Source: an uncultured Oxalobacter sp.
GTDB lineage: Bacteria; Pseudomonadota; Gammaproteobacteria; Burkholderiales; Burkholderiaceae_D
NCBI GenBank assembly: GCA_937916185.1
Contig: CALGGD010000294.1
Coordinates: 1-5,235, forward strand
Length of the DNA: 5,235 nt
Direction of reading: 5' to 3'
Shown piece after piece: positions 1 to 5,235 of the stretch. The translations under genes were made by a program, and so were the position numbers. The notes under the pieces were generated by a model. That model had not been told where the DNA came from and did no database searches. It worked only from the letters and a program-made list of their open reading frames with translations. Position 1 is the stretch's first letter, and each line of letters opens with the position of its first letter.

Positions 1-620
1 GGTGAGGCAATGGCCCCGTTGGCAATGACAGTAATCGAGACAAGGCTTTTCACTTCGGCAACCGTATCGTATTCAGCCTTGCCTTGATAGGCATCGGAAC
101 GGGTACGTCCATGCAATGCCAGCGCAGCGATACCGCTTTCTTCCGCCATTTTCGCGATGATGGGGGCATTGATATGGTCATGGTTCCAGCCTGTCCGGAA
201 TTTCAGTGTCACTGGGACATTGACCGCATTCACTACGGCTTTGAGGATTCTGCCCACCAATGGCTCATCCTGCAGCAGGGCGGAACCACACCAGTTGGAA
301 CAGACCTTTCTGGCGGGGCAGCCCATATTGATATCGATAATCTGGGCACCTTGGTCAACATTGAAACGGGCGGCATCAGCCATGGTTTCCGGGGAAGAGC
401 CAACCAGCTGGATGGCGACGGGTGCAGGTTCTCCCTCGTGCATCAGGCGCCTTCGGCTCTTGTCCGTATGCCAGACCTGTGGATTCGCCGCCGCCATTTC
501 TGATACCGCATAGCCTGCACCCAGTTTCCGGCAGAGCAGGCGGAACGGACGGTCAGTGATCCCTGCCATCGGGGCAACCACCAGTCTGTTCAGCATCTGA
601 TAAGGTCCAATCTGCAACAT
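1..620 (-). CDS. dusB: tRNA-dihydrouridine synthase DusB (C-terminus off the left edge)
   Basis: FMN-dependent enzyme that reduces specific uridines to dihydrouridine in the D-loop of tRNA in the cytoplasm, using NADPH. The visible 206 residues are the TIM-barrel domain. They begin MLQIGPYQMLNRLVVAPMAG, and the APMAGITDRPFR segment (16-27) is the FMN-binding start typical of the family. The family signature NMGCPARKV (98-106) carries the catalytic Cys101. Lys140 (TLKFRTGW), His170 and Arg172 (HGRTR) are the expected flavin/tRNA-site residues. The protein resembles E. coli DusB closely along its whole visible length; the family is about 320-350 aa, so roughly a third is missing. The ATG at 620 gives the normal DusB N-terminus, but its ribosome site is weak. 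Oddities are NGAI at 201-204, where the family usually has NGD, and Cys111 where E. coli DusB has Ala. It lies 44 nt after the phosphatase gene, behind a terminator-like hairpin. In many proteobacteria fis follows dusB; that region is not visible here. Confidence 0.95.
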   Translation of the reverse strand, partial: MLQIGPYQMLNRLVVAPMAGITDRPFRLLCRKLGAGYAVSEMAAANPQVWHTDKSRRRLMHEGEPAPVAIQLVGSSPETMADAARFNVDQGAQIIDINMGCPARKVCSNWCGSALLQDEPLVGRILKAVVNAVNVPVTLKFRTGWNHDHINAPIIAKMAEESGIAALALHGRTRSDAYQGKAEYDTVAEVKSLVSITVIANGAIAS

Positions 621-641
621 TGCCGTTCGCCAGAAAACAGA

Positions 642-658
642 CCCGTCCAGAAGACGGG
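642..658 (-). terminator. terminator-like hairpin between the phosphatase gene and dusB
   Basis: On the minus strand CCCGTC-TTCTG-GACGGG forms a perfect 6-bp GC-rich stem with a 5-nt loop. It begins 7 nt after the phosphatase stop codon and is followed by TCTGTTTTC, a short and interrupted U-rich tract. This resembles a weak Rho-independent terminator or attenuator. It ends only about 21 nt before the dusB ATG, so it could instead shape dusB translation initiation. The stem is clear; its function is inferred. Confidence 0.5.
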
Positions 659-664
659 GTAAGG

Positions 665-1333
665 TCAGAAATGCCTGAAATAATCCACAGGCGGTTTTTT
701 TGCCTCTTCAAGATGTCCTGATTCCTGCCAGGCGGTCAGTTCAAGCTGTCCATCCTTATGCCAACGGAACCGGTTGATGCTCGTATTCAGAACCGGCATC
801 CGGTTCACCACCCCCAATGGGATGCCTTTCGCCTCACGGTAAGCTGTTTCCAGGACGCCAAAATGCGTGATGATGGCAATTGTCTGTCCCAGATGGGCTT
901 TTGCCGTTTCTGCAATCGCGTCACGGGCACGGTAATGGAACTGCCGTGGACTTTCCGTCTTGCGTTCACCGTCCGGGAAAAACAGGTCAGGTGCGGCTGC
1001 GACCCAGGCCTTGTATTCCTCTGGGAACCTTTCCCGGATTTCGTCAGAACGCAATCCCTCGCAGGCACCATAACACCGTTCACGGAACCTGCGGTCAGCA
1101 GTCACAGACATGCCATGCGCCTTTGCGATTTCAACCGCCGTCTCATATGCGCGCTTCAGGTCGCTGGAATAGATGGCATCCAGGTGCTCATCCTTCAGGA
1201 TTCCAGCGAGCGTCACCGCCTGTTTCCTGCCATCTTCATTCAGGGGAATATCGCTATGCCCCTGAAGACGTTTCAGCTTGTTCCATTCCGTCTGGCCATG
1301 GCGGATAATCAGGATATCGGTGTAGTCCGCCAT
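665..1333 (-). CDS. histidine phosphatase family protein (GpmB/cobC-type phosphoglycerate mutase-like)
   Basis: A 222-residue cytoplasmic member of histidine phosphatase superfamily branch 1, which includes cofactor-dependent phosphoglycerate mutases and broad phosphomonoesterases. The catalytic RHGQTEWN motif is at residues 11-18 (phospho-accepting His12, Arg11). LNEDGRKQA (31-39) and YSSDLKRA (55-62, Arg61) are phosphate-pocket segments. RFRERCYGACEGL (82-94) carries the likely acid Glu85, and ITHFGV (155-160) carries the second catalytic His157. The active site therefore looks intact. The substrate cannot be told from sequence; such proteins are often named phosphoglycerate mutase but frequently act as general phosphatases. 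I chose the ATG at 1333 because it puts RHG near residue 11 as in relatives and lies 4 nt after the preceding stop. The upstream in-frame ATG at 1357 would add eight residues that overlap the YbhB/YbcL gene. Neither start has a clear Shine-Dalgarno sequence, so translation is probably coupled to the upstream gene. Confidence 0.9.
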   Translation of the reverse strand: MADYTDILIIRHGQTEWNKLKRLQGHSDIPLNEDGRKQAVTLAGILKDEHLDAIYSSDLKRAYETAVEIAKAHGMSVTADRRFRERCYGACEGLRSDEIRERFPEEYKAWVAAAPDLFFPDGERKTESPRQFHYRARDAIAETAKAHLGQTIAIITHFGVLETAYREAKGIPLGVVNRMPVLNTSINRFRWHKDGQLELTAWQESGHLEEAKKPPVDYFRHF

Positions 1334-1337
1334 GCCG

Positions 1338-1973
1338 TCACAGCTTGGCGGCAACATCAGGATTCAGGGAATACACCCCGGTGATTGCCGCTTTATCCAA
1401 TACATGGCCTTCAATCGCCTTCCAGACATCCTGTCCGGTGAATGTACCGGAAACAGCCAGTTTCTCGATGTCAAGCGCATACAGCGTGAAGACATAATGG
1501 TGCGGAATCTCATCATTCCAAGGCGGGCAGCAGCCATCGTAGCCAAAGTAATCGCCAGACATATCCTTGTCCGAGGCGAACCAGCCGGTGTAATCATTGA
1601 TACCCTGACGGCTGCCATCCAAAGATGCCGGTCCCGCCTTGCCACGGGCGGTGATGCCATTGGAAAATTCACCTTCCGCAATGGAAGAGCGGGAAGCCGG
1701 CAGATCGATCAGCACCCAATGGAAGAAGTCCACGCGTGGCAGGGAAGCAGGGACAACCTTGCCTTCCTGGTTCACATTGTCACCTTGGGATGGCACATCA
1801 TAATCATGGCAGATCAATGCCAGGGATTTGGTGCCTGCCGGCAGGTCGCTCCAGGCGAAATGCGGGTTCTTGTTGTCAGACATCGTCAGATGTGCGGCAG
1901 GGTCATACTTGCAGAAAGCATATTGTGCGGGGATGGCTTTGCCATCCTGAATAGAATTGCTCCAGAATTTCAT
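1338..1973 (-). CDS. YbhB/YbcL family Raf kinase inhibitor-like (PEBP-fold) protein
   Basis: A 211-residue protein of the bacterial phosphatidylethanolamine-binding-protein-like family (YbhB/YbcL). The cellular role of these proteins is poorly defined; a small anion or ligand pocket is known from family structures. Visible family segments in order: an N-terminal strand like E. coli YbhB (MKFWSNSIQDGKAIP), NPHFAWSDLPAGTKSLAL (36-53), the HDYDVP pocket motif (56-61; DPDxP in most members), FFHWVLIDLPA (83-93) with pocket His85, and GYDGCCPPWNDEIPHHY (144-160) leading into VFTLYALD. It is longer than E. coli YbhB (about 158 aa) because of extra loop sequence around residues 20-35, 62-82 and 100-140. 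I see no signal peptide, so it is probably cytoplasmic. Adjacent cysteines at 148-149 sit beside the ligand pocket. A strong AAGGAG lies 5 nt before the ATG. The phosphatase gene starts 4 nt downstream, so the two are almost certainly co-transcribed; whether they work together is unknown. Confidence 0.92.
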   Translation of the reverse strand: MKFWSNSIQDGKAIPAQYAFCKYDPAAHLTMSDNKNPHFAWSDLPAGTKSLALICHDYDVPSQGDNVNQEGKVVPASLPRVDFFHWVLIDLPASRSSIAEGEFSNGITARGKAGPASLDGSRQGINDYTGWFASDKDMSGDYFGYDGCCPPWNDEIPHHYVFTLYALDIEKLAVSGTFTGQDVWKAIEGHVLDKAAITGVYSLNPDVAAKL

Positions 1974-1978
1974 CGCTG

Positions 1979-1984
1979 CTCCTT
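1979..1984 (-). promoter_or_regulatory. ribosome binding site of the YbhB/YbcL gene
   Basis: AAGGAG on the minus strand, 5 nt before the ATG at 1973. It fixes the start and is almost the same as the anmK site (AAGGAGCA-C-CA against AAGGAGCA-G-CG). Confidence 0.8.
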
Positions 1985-2012
1985 GAAACAGGTTAAAAGA
2001 ATACTGCTATTT

Positions 2013-2037
2013 TGCCAGAGGAAGACAGGTTCTGGCA
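2013..2037. repeat. inverted repeat just after the dtd stop codon
   Basis: TGCCAGA (2013-2019) and TCTGGCA (2031-2037) form a perfect 7-bp palindromic pair around an 11-nt loop. On the transcribed (minus) strand it begins immediately after the dtd TGA and is followed by AAAATAGC, not by a U tract, so it is not a canonical Rho-independent terminator. It may protect the 3' end of the upstream mRNA, act as a weak pause, or be a protein-binding site. The rest of the 64-nt gap is A/T-rich (a TATTCT-TTTAA stretch at about 1992-2003), but I cannot assign a convincing -35/-10 pair there. Confidence 0.4.
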
Positions 2038-2490
2038 TCATTTGCGGGGCGTTTCCAGCCAGAAAGTCACAGGGCCGTCATTGATCAGGGAAACCTGCAT
2101 GTCTGCACCGAACCGTCCTGTCGCCACTTTGGCGATATCAGGCTGTTCCTGAGCCCGTTCCACAAAATAATCAAACAGTTTCCTGCCGACATCCGGGGGG
2201 GCAGCGGGAGAGAAAGAAGGGCGTGTACCGGATTTCGTGTCTGCCGCCAAAGTGAACTGAGGCACCAGCAGCAGTTCCCCGCCGATGGCGGAAACCGACA
2301 GATTCATCTTGCCACAGGGGTCGGAAAACACCCGGTAGCCAACCAGCCGCTTCAACAACAGGTCTGCTTCTTTCTCCGTATCGCCGCGTTCTGCACAGAC
2401 CAAGACCATCAACCCATGACCGATACGCCCAATCTCCACAGAATCCACATGAACCGCCGCCTGGCGGACACGCTGCAATAAAGCAATCAT
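2038..2490 (-). CDS. dtd: D-aminoacyl-tRNA deacylase (DTD)
   Basis: A 150-residue cytoplasmic enzyme that hydrolyses D-aminoacyl-tRNAs (and in family members glycyl-tRNA-Ala), recycling tRNA and keeping D-amino acids out of proteins. It works as a homodimer and recognises chirality through a Gly-cisPro motif, here NDGPVT (137-142, Gly139-Pro140). The other signature is QFTLAADT (78-85, Thr80), followed by [11 protein letters not shown]. The length matches the family (about 145-153 aa) and the start [15 protein letters not shown] matches relatives. The ATG at 2490 has GGGGAG 6 nt upstream; the frame stays open for 89 more codons upstream but only by overlapping the end of anmK. Position 77 is Pro where E. 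coli DTD has Ser (SQFTL). The gene lies 29 nt after anmK, so the two are probably co-transcribed. DTD genes in related bacteria often sit near tyrS, which is not visible here. Confidence 0.96.
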   Translation of the reverse strand: MIALLQRVRQAAVHVDSVEIGRIGHGLMVLVCAERGDTEKEADLLLKRLVGYRVFSDPCGKMNLSVSAIGGELLLVPQFTLAADTKSGTRPSFSPAAPPDVGRKLFDYFVERAQEQPDIAKVATGRFGADMQVSLINDGPVTFWLETPRK

Positions 2491-2496
2491 CCCATA

Positions 2497-2502
2497 CTCC
2501 CC
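2497..2502 (-). promoter_or_regulatory. ribosome binding site of dtd
   Basis: GGGGAG on the minus strand, 6 nt before the ATG at 2490. It decides the start, since the open frame continues upstream into the anmK coding region. Confidence 0.7.
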
Positions 2503-2519
2503 ATAAATCCCATGTCCTG

Positions 2520-3647
2520 TCAGGCAGGGTACAGTGCGCCAAGAATCCTCGGGCCTTTGGCACCGGTCACCGCAGGCAGGTTTCCGGATTTCCTCACCGT
2601 GAAGCGGTGTGCCAGCCATGCGAAAGCCAGCGATTCCACATGCATCGGGGCAATGCCAAGCACCGCAGAAGAATCCAACGTGATGGCTGGTTTTTTCGCC
2701 TGCAATAGACGGCGGATAGACCGGACCAGGAAGCCGTTCAGTGCACCGCCGCCACACAGATAGACCTGGCCGGCATCCGGTGCATGGCTCAGCACCGCAT
2801 CTGCAACCGTCCTTGCGGTCAGTGCCAGCAGGGTCGCCTGGATATCTTCCCCATGGGTGGATTTATCAATATCCGTCTGGAACAGATGGCGTTTCACCCA
2901 ACCCAGATGGAACAGGTCCCTTCCCGTACTCTTTGGCGGGGCTTTCCAGAAAAACGGCTCATCCAGCATATTTTCCAACAGCGGCTCAATCACCTTGCCG
3001 CTTTCCGCCCATCTGCCATCCTTGTCGAAAGGTTGGCGGAGCTGCTGCTGGATGAAGGCGTCCATCAGCATATTGCCTGGACCGGTATCGAATCCCGTCA
3101 CCTTTCCGTCAGGGAACAGGATACTGATATTGGCGATGCCCCCGATATTGATGACGGCACGGCAGACAGAAGCTGAACCAAAAACCGCCTGATGGAACGC
3201 AGGCACCAAAGGAGCGCCTTCCCCGCCTGCCGCAATGTCGCGGCTGCGGAAATCCGCAATCACATCAATGCCGGTCAGTTCAGCCAGCAGGGCAGGGTTG
3301 TTTGTCTGACGGGAAAATCCCAGTTCAGGACGGTGGCGGATTGTCTGTCCATGCACACCAACCGCAGTCACATCCCTGGATTTCAGGCCAGCCTTGGCAA
3401 CCAGCGTATTGACATTTTCCGCATAGCTTTCCGCCAGCGCATTTGCCGCTTGCGCCTCGCGCTCGATTTCATTCACATCCATCCCCTGCAACTGCATCAG
3501 CTGTTTGCGGAAAGGGATTTCAAAAGGGACATGGGCATCAGCAAGGATTTCAATTCCCCCGCCATGGTAGTCATCAGGAATGGTTGCCAGCACCCCATCG
3601 ACACCATCCAGGCTGGTTCCAGACATCAGACCGATATAAAGTCCCAT
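2520..3647 (-). CDS. anmK: anhydro-N-acetylmuramic acid kinase AnmK
   Basis: Cytoplasmic enzyme of peptidoglycan recycling. It opens the 1,6-anhydro ring of anhydro-MurNAc and phosphorylates it with ATP to give MurNAc-6-phosphate. The 375 residues match the family length (E. coli, 369). The ASKHA-type N-terminal motif [12 protein letters not shown] is at 6-17. [11 protein letters not shown] (97-107) and [21 protein letters not shown] (132-152) are characteristic, as are [10 protein letters not shown] (166-175) and FDTGPGN (186-192), whose Asp187 is the likely catalytic base. PKSTGRDLF (238-246), CGGGALN (298-304) in the nucleotide-binding half, [12 protein letters not shown] (337-348) and the C-terminal GNLPAVTGA (355-363) complete the match. 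All key residues appear intact. The ATG at 3647 has AAGGAG 5 nt upstream. It follows the M23 peptidase gene by 27 nt and precedes dtd by 29 nt, which points to one transcript. The pairing with a cell-wall endopeptidase gene fits a murein-turnover role. Confidence 0.97.
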   Translation of the reverse strand: MGLYIGLMSGTSLDGVDGVLATIPDDYHGGGIEILADAHVPFEIPFRKQLMQLQGMDVNEIEREAQAANALAESYAENVNTLVAKAGLKSRDVTAVGVHGQTIRHRPELGFSRQTNNPALLAELTGIDVIADFRSRDIAAGGEGAPLVPAFHQAVFGSASVCRAVINIGGIANISILFPDGKVTGFDTGPGNMLMDAFIQQQLRQPFDKDGRWAESGKVIEPLLENMLDEPFFWKAPPKSTGRDLFHLGWVKRHLFQTDIDKSTHGEDIQATLLALTARTVADAVLSHAPDAGQVYLCGGGALNGFLVRSIRRLLQAKKPAITLDSSAVLGIAPMHVESLAFAWLAHRFTVRKSGNLPAVTGAKGPRILGALYPA

Positions 3648-3652
3648 TGGTG

Positions 3653-3658
3653 CTCCTT
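3653..3658 (-). promoter_or_regulatory. ribosome binding site of anmK
   Basis: AAGGAG on the minus strand, 5 nt before the ATG at 3647, inside the 27-nt gap after the M23 gene. The gap leaves little room for a separate promoter, which supports co-transcription. Confidence 0.8.
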
Positions 3659-3674
3659 GGTGTTCAGGATACGG

Positions 3675-5235
3675 CTAAGAACTGATCCGTTTTGAAGGAT
3701 TCGCATTCAGCTCAGTGAAATAGCTCTGCATCCGGTACAGATGCTGCCGGAAACGAGTCCTGTCACTGCCAGTCAGCATCACATTCTGTCTGCTGGAGAT
3801 GCCCGAGATGCCGGCGATTTTCGCGGGATCCTGCTGGATGCCGTTCACACGCACCTCGTAATGCAGGTGAGGCCCCGTGCTCATCCCGGTCGAACCGACA
3901 TAGCCGATGACATCACCCTGCCGGACACGCAGGCCAGGGGTCATGCTTGGATGGATACGGCTCATATGGCCATAAGCGGTGGCATAAACACTTGTATGCT
4001 GGATCAGCACAAAATTGCCATAGCCCCCATGCCAGCCAGCTTCCCGGATGATGCCATCCGCAGCAGCATGAATCGGTGTGCCGGTCGGTGTCGCCATATC
4101 CAGCCCCTTATGATGTTTCAAGCCACCGGTGACAGGATGGATACGGTAACCGAAGCCGGAAGAAATGCGGAACTTGTCCAAAGGTGTCCGAAGCGGTGAA
4201 GAAAGCGGGGTTGCCGATGCCCGCAGGGAACGTCCCTCAACATCGTAATACTCGCCTTGGCCGGTGTATTTCTCATACCAGATGGTCTGGTAATGCACCC
4301 CTTCATGGATGAATTCCGCCGCCAGCAGGTTTCCCGGTTTCACAAACCGTCCATCCTTGCGGTAAACCTCATAAATCACATTGAAGCGCGATCCCTTCAG
4401 GTCACTGATGTCCATATCCACATCAATCGAGAACAGGTTGGTGAACTTTTTCGTAATCTCATCCGGCAGGCCTGCGCGCTGTGCCGCTGCAAAAATCGTC
4501 GTTTCAATCGTGGCGGAACGTGCTTCTACAGCAGTGACCGTCGCGGAAGGTTTCTTCTCACGGGGCCCCGCATCCCCCTTGGCATAGACCCGGGGCGTGT
4601 CATTGTTGCTGTAACGTTCGCGGTATTCCTGTTTGGCGATTTCATCAATCTTGGAAGACAGCGGATCATTTGCCGCCGCATTTTTGGTTTTCTCTGAATA
4701 TTGGCGGGGATCCTTGGGCTTCGCCCGGACATCGCCCTTGCGTGCCACCTGTTCCTTTTCTACAGGTTTCTCAACAATCGGTTTCCGGGGACTGGAAGTG
4801 CCAGACGTCTGGAATTCCGGCAAAGAAGAAGAGGGGCTGGCAGTCTGCCGTGATGGCTGGCGGGGTTGGCTGAAGCTCTTGGCATAAGTCTTCCCGCCAG
4901 ATTCCTGAAATTCCGGCATGGATGCGGCGACAGAATTCTTTTTTGGTCGGTAAGTGCCTGCAGAGGGCTTATGCTGGACAGGGGATTTTGTTGCCACCTG
5001 TCTGGTGGTCTTGGACTGTGCCTGTGGTGTGACTGTCTTATGGATGTCCTGCCTTTCAATCGATGCTACTGCAGAAGGCCGGTTGGCAGATGGTTTTGCT
5101 GCGGACTTGGCAGCGGTTTTCTCAACCGGTTTCCGTTCGATTACCCTGACAGCCGATTTCTTGGCAGGTTCCGCTTTGGCAGGAGTGGCGGCTTTTGTCT
5201 CAACCGTTTTGGCAACCGCTTTTTTAGCGGCAGGC
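3675..5235 (-). CDS. M23 family metallopeptidase, MepM/Csd3-like (N-terminus off the right edge)
   Basis: Probable zinc-dependent murein endopeptidase acting on peptide cross-links in the periplasm. The frame is open without a stop to the window edge, giving 519 visible residues (numbered here from the edge); the true start, and any signal or membrane anchor, lies outside. Residues 1 to about 230 are low-complexity and rich in Lys, Ala, Pro, Glu and Ser. Residues about 240-335 (from IETTIFAAAQRAGLPDE to YYDVEGRSL) resemble the middle domain of MepM/Csd3 proteins. The LytM/M23 domain spans about 350-475: RISSGFGYRIHPVTG, then HKGLD with zinc ligands His375 and Asp379, AYGHMS with His423, and GPHLHYEV with His456 and the ligand His458. 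All catalytic and metal residues are present, so activity is expected. A tail of about 45 residues follows. The stop is TAG. anmK follows after 27 nt. A GTG at 4997 is only an internal codon, because coding-like sequence in the same frame continues upstream of it. Confidence 0.93.
   Translation of the reverse strand, partial: PAAKKAVAKTVETKAATPAKAEPAKKSAVRVIERKPVEKTAAKSAAKPSANRPSAVASIERQDIHKTVTPQAQSKTTRQVATKSPVQHKPSAGTYRPKKNSVAASMPEFQESGGKTYAKSFSQPRQPSRQTASPSSSLPEFQTSGTSSPRKPIVEKPVEKEQVARKGDVRAKPKDPRQYSEKTKNAAANDPLSSKIDEIAKQEYRERYSNNDTPRVYAKGDAGPREKKPSATVTAVEARSATIETTIFAAAQRAGLPDEITKKFTNLFSIDVDMDISDLKGSRFNVIYEVYRKDGRFVKPGNLLAAEFIHEGVHYQTIWYEKYTGQGEYYDVEGRSLRASATPLSSPLRTPLDKFRISSGFGYRIHPVTGGLKHHKGLDMATPTGTPIHAAADGIIREAGWHGGYGNFVLIQHTSVYATAYGHMSRIHPSMTPGLRVRQGDVIGYVGSTGMSTGPHLHYEVRVNGIQQDPAKIAGISGISSRQNVMLTGSDRTRFRQHLYRMQSYFTELNANPSKRISS
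4536..5235 (-). other. low-complexity Lys/Ala/Pro/Ser-rich region of the M23 protein
   Basis: About 233 codons upstream of the folded domains encode a basic, probably disordered stretch. The part nearest the window edge is almost all Ala, Lys, Pro, Thr, Val and Glu (for example AVAKTVETKAATPAKAEPAK), with recurring VEK/VET and RKP(I)VEK units. The middle is Ser/Gln/Pro-rich, and the last part is mixed-charge. It looks like a periplasmic spacer or wall-binding tether; this role is inferred from composition alone. Confidence 0.7.
4800..4919 (-). repeat. imperfect direct repeat encoding (M/L)PEFQxSG
   Basis: Two 24-nt copies lie in the M23 low-complexity region, at 4896-4919 (MPEFQESG) and 4800-4823 (LPEFQTSG), exactly 96 nt (32 codons) apart. 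They share CCGGAATT(T/C)CAG at the DNA level. The spacing in whole codons and the conserved peptide suggest an internal duplication or a short linear motif. Confidence 0.7.

Noticed and set aside
84..513. Two overlapping plus-strand open frames of 139 and 118 codons
   Set aside because: Both are shadows of dusB, whose translation matches the family along its full visible length.
758..1384. Plus-strand open frame of 208 codons
   Set aside because: Antisense to the histidine phosphatase gene, with no family motif. It is an open frame produced by codon composition.
1332..2084. Plus-strand open frame of 250 codons
   Set aside because: It lies antisense across the YbhB/YbcL gene, which has clear family motifs and a strong ribosome site. 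The plus-strand product has no recognisable domain.
2491..2757. N-terminal extension of dtd by 89 codons
   Set aside because: The extension overlaps the conserved C-terminal part of anmK in another frame, has no domain-like sequence, and the ATG at 2490 has its own ribosome site and matches the family start.
3647..3662. TTGGTG-CTCC-TTGGTG direct repeat around the anmK ribosome site
   Set aside because: Six-base copies flanking a Shine-Dalgarno core are easily chance, and no partner site or further copy is visible.
4995..4997. GTG at 4997 as the start of the M23 gene
   Set aside because: The same frame stays open to the window edge and encodes the same kind of Lys/Ala/Pro-rich sequence. There is no convincing ribosome site before this GTG.
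5216..5230. CCGCT-TTTTT-AGCGG hairpin
   Set aside because: It is a 5-bp stem within coding sequence for an Ala-Lys-Lys-Ala-Val-type stretch, so it follows from repetitive codons and not from a regulatory element.
1..5235. CRISPR array, tRNA/rRNA genes, insertion sequence or phage elements
   Set aside because: No regularly spaced repeats, cloverleaf-like sequences, transposase motifs or terminal inverted repeats were seen; nearly all of the sequence is accounted for by six genes.

Overview
The window is a compact run of six protein-coding genes, all on the minus strand. It reads from right to left as M23 metallopeptidase (5' end off the right edge), anmK, dtd, a YbhB/YbcL (PEBP-like) protein, a histidine-phosphatase/phosphoglycerate-mutase-type protein, and dusB (3' end off the left edge). 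I see no tRNA, rRNA, CRISPR array, insertion sequence or phage gene. Nothing on the plus strand looks like a real gene; the long plus-strand open frames are shadows of the minus-strand genes.

The protein sequences look proteobacterial, most likely Betaproteobacteria, order Burkholderiales. Oxalobacteraceae would be a reasonable guess from the DTD and DusB sequences and the gene order, but this rests on remembered similarity, not on a search. Proteobacterial dusB is often followed by fis, which would lie just beyond the left edge.

Layout: 5235-3675 is a MepM/Csd3-like DD-endopeptidase candidate with a very long Lys/Ala/Pro-rich segment before its folded domains. A 27-nt gap carrying a strong ribosome binding site leads to anmK (3647-2520), then a 29-nt gap to dtd (2490-2038). 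A 64-nt gap with a 7-bp inverted repeat separates dtd from the YbhB/YbcL gene (1973-1338). Four bases later the phosphatase gene begins (1333-665). A 44-nt gap with a terminator-like hairpin separates it from dusB (620-1).

The tight spacing suggests one or two transcripts, with possible breaks or attenuation at the two gaps that hold hairpins. Two themes recur: cell-wall turnover (M23 endopeptidase, anhydro-MurNAc kinase) and tRNA quality or modification (DTD, DusB). DTD may link them, because peptidoglycan turnover is a source of D-amino acids, but that link is inference. The window is mostly ordinary housekeeping sequence. The points worth a second look are the M23 low-complexity region and its internal repeat, the two intergenic hairpins, and single-residue departures in DusB and DTD. 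I found no convincing undescribed system.
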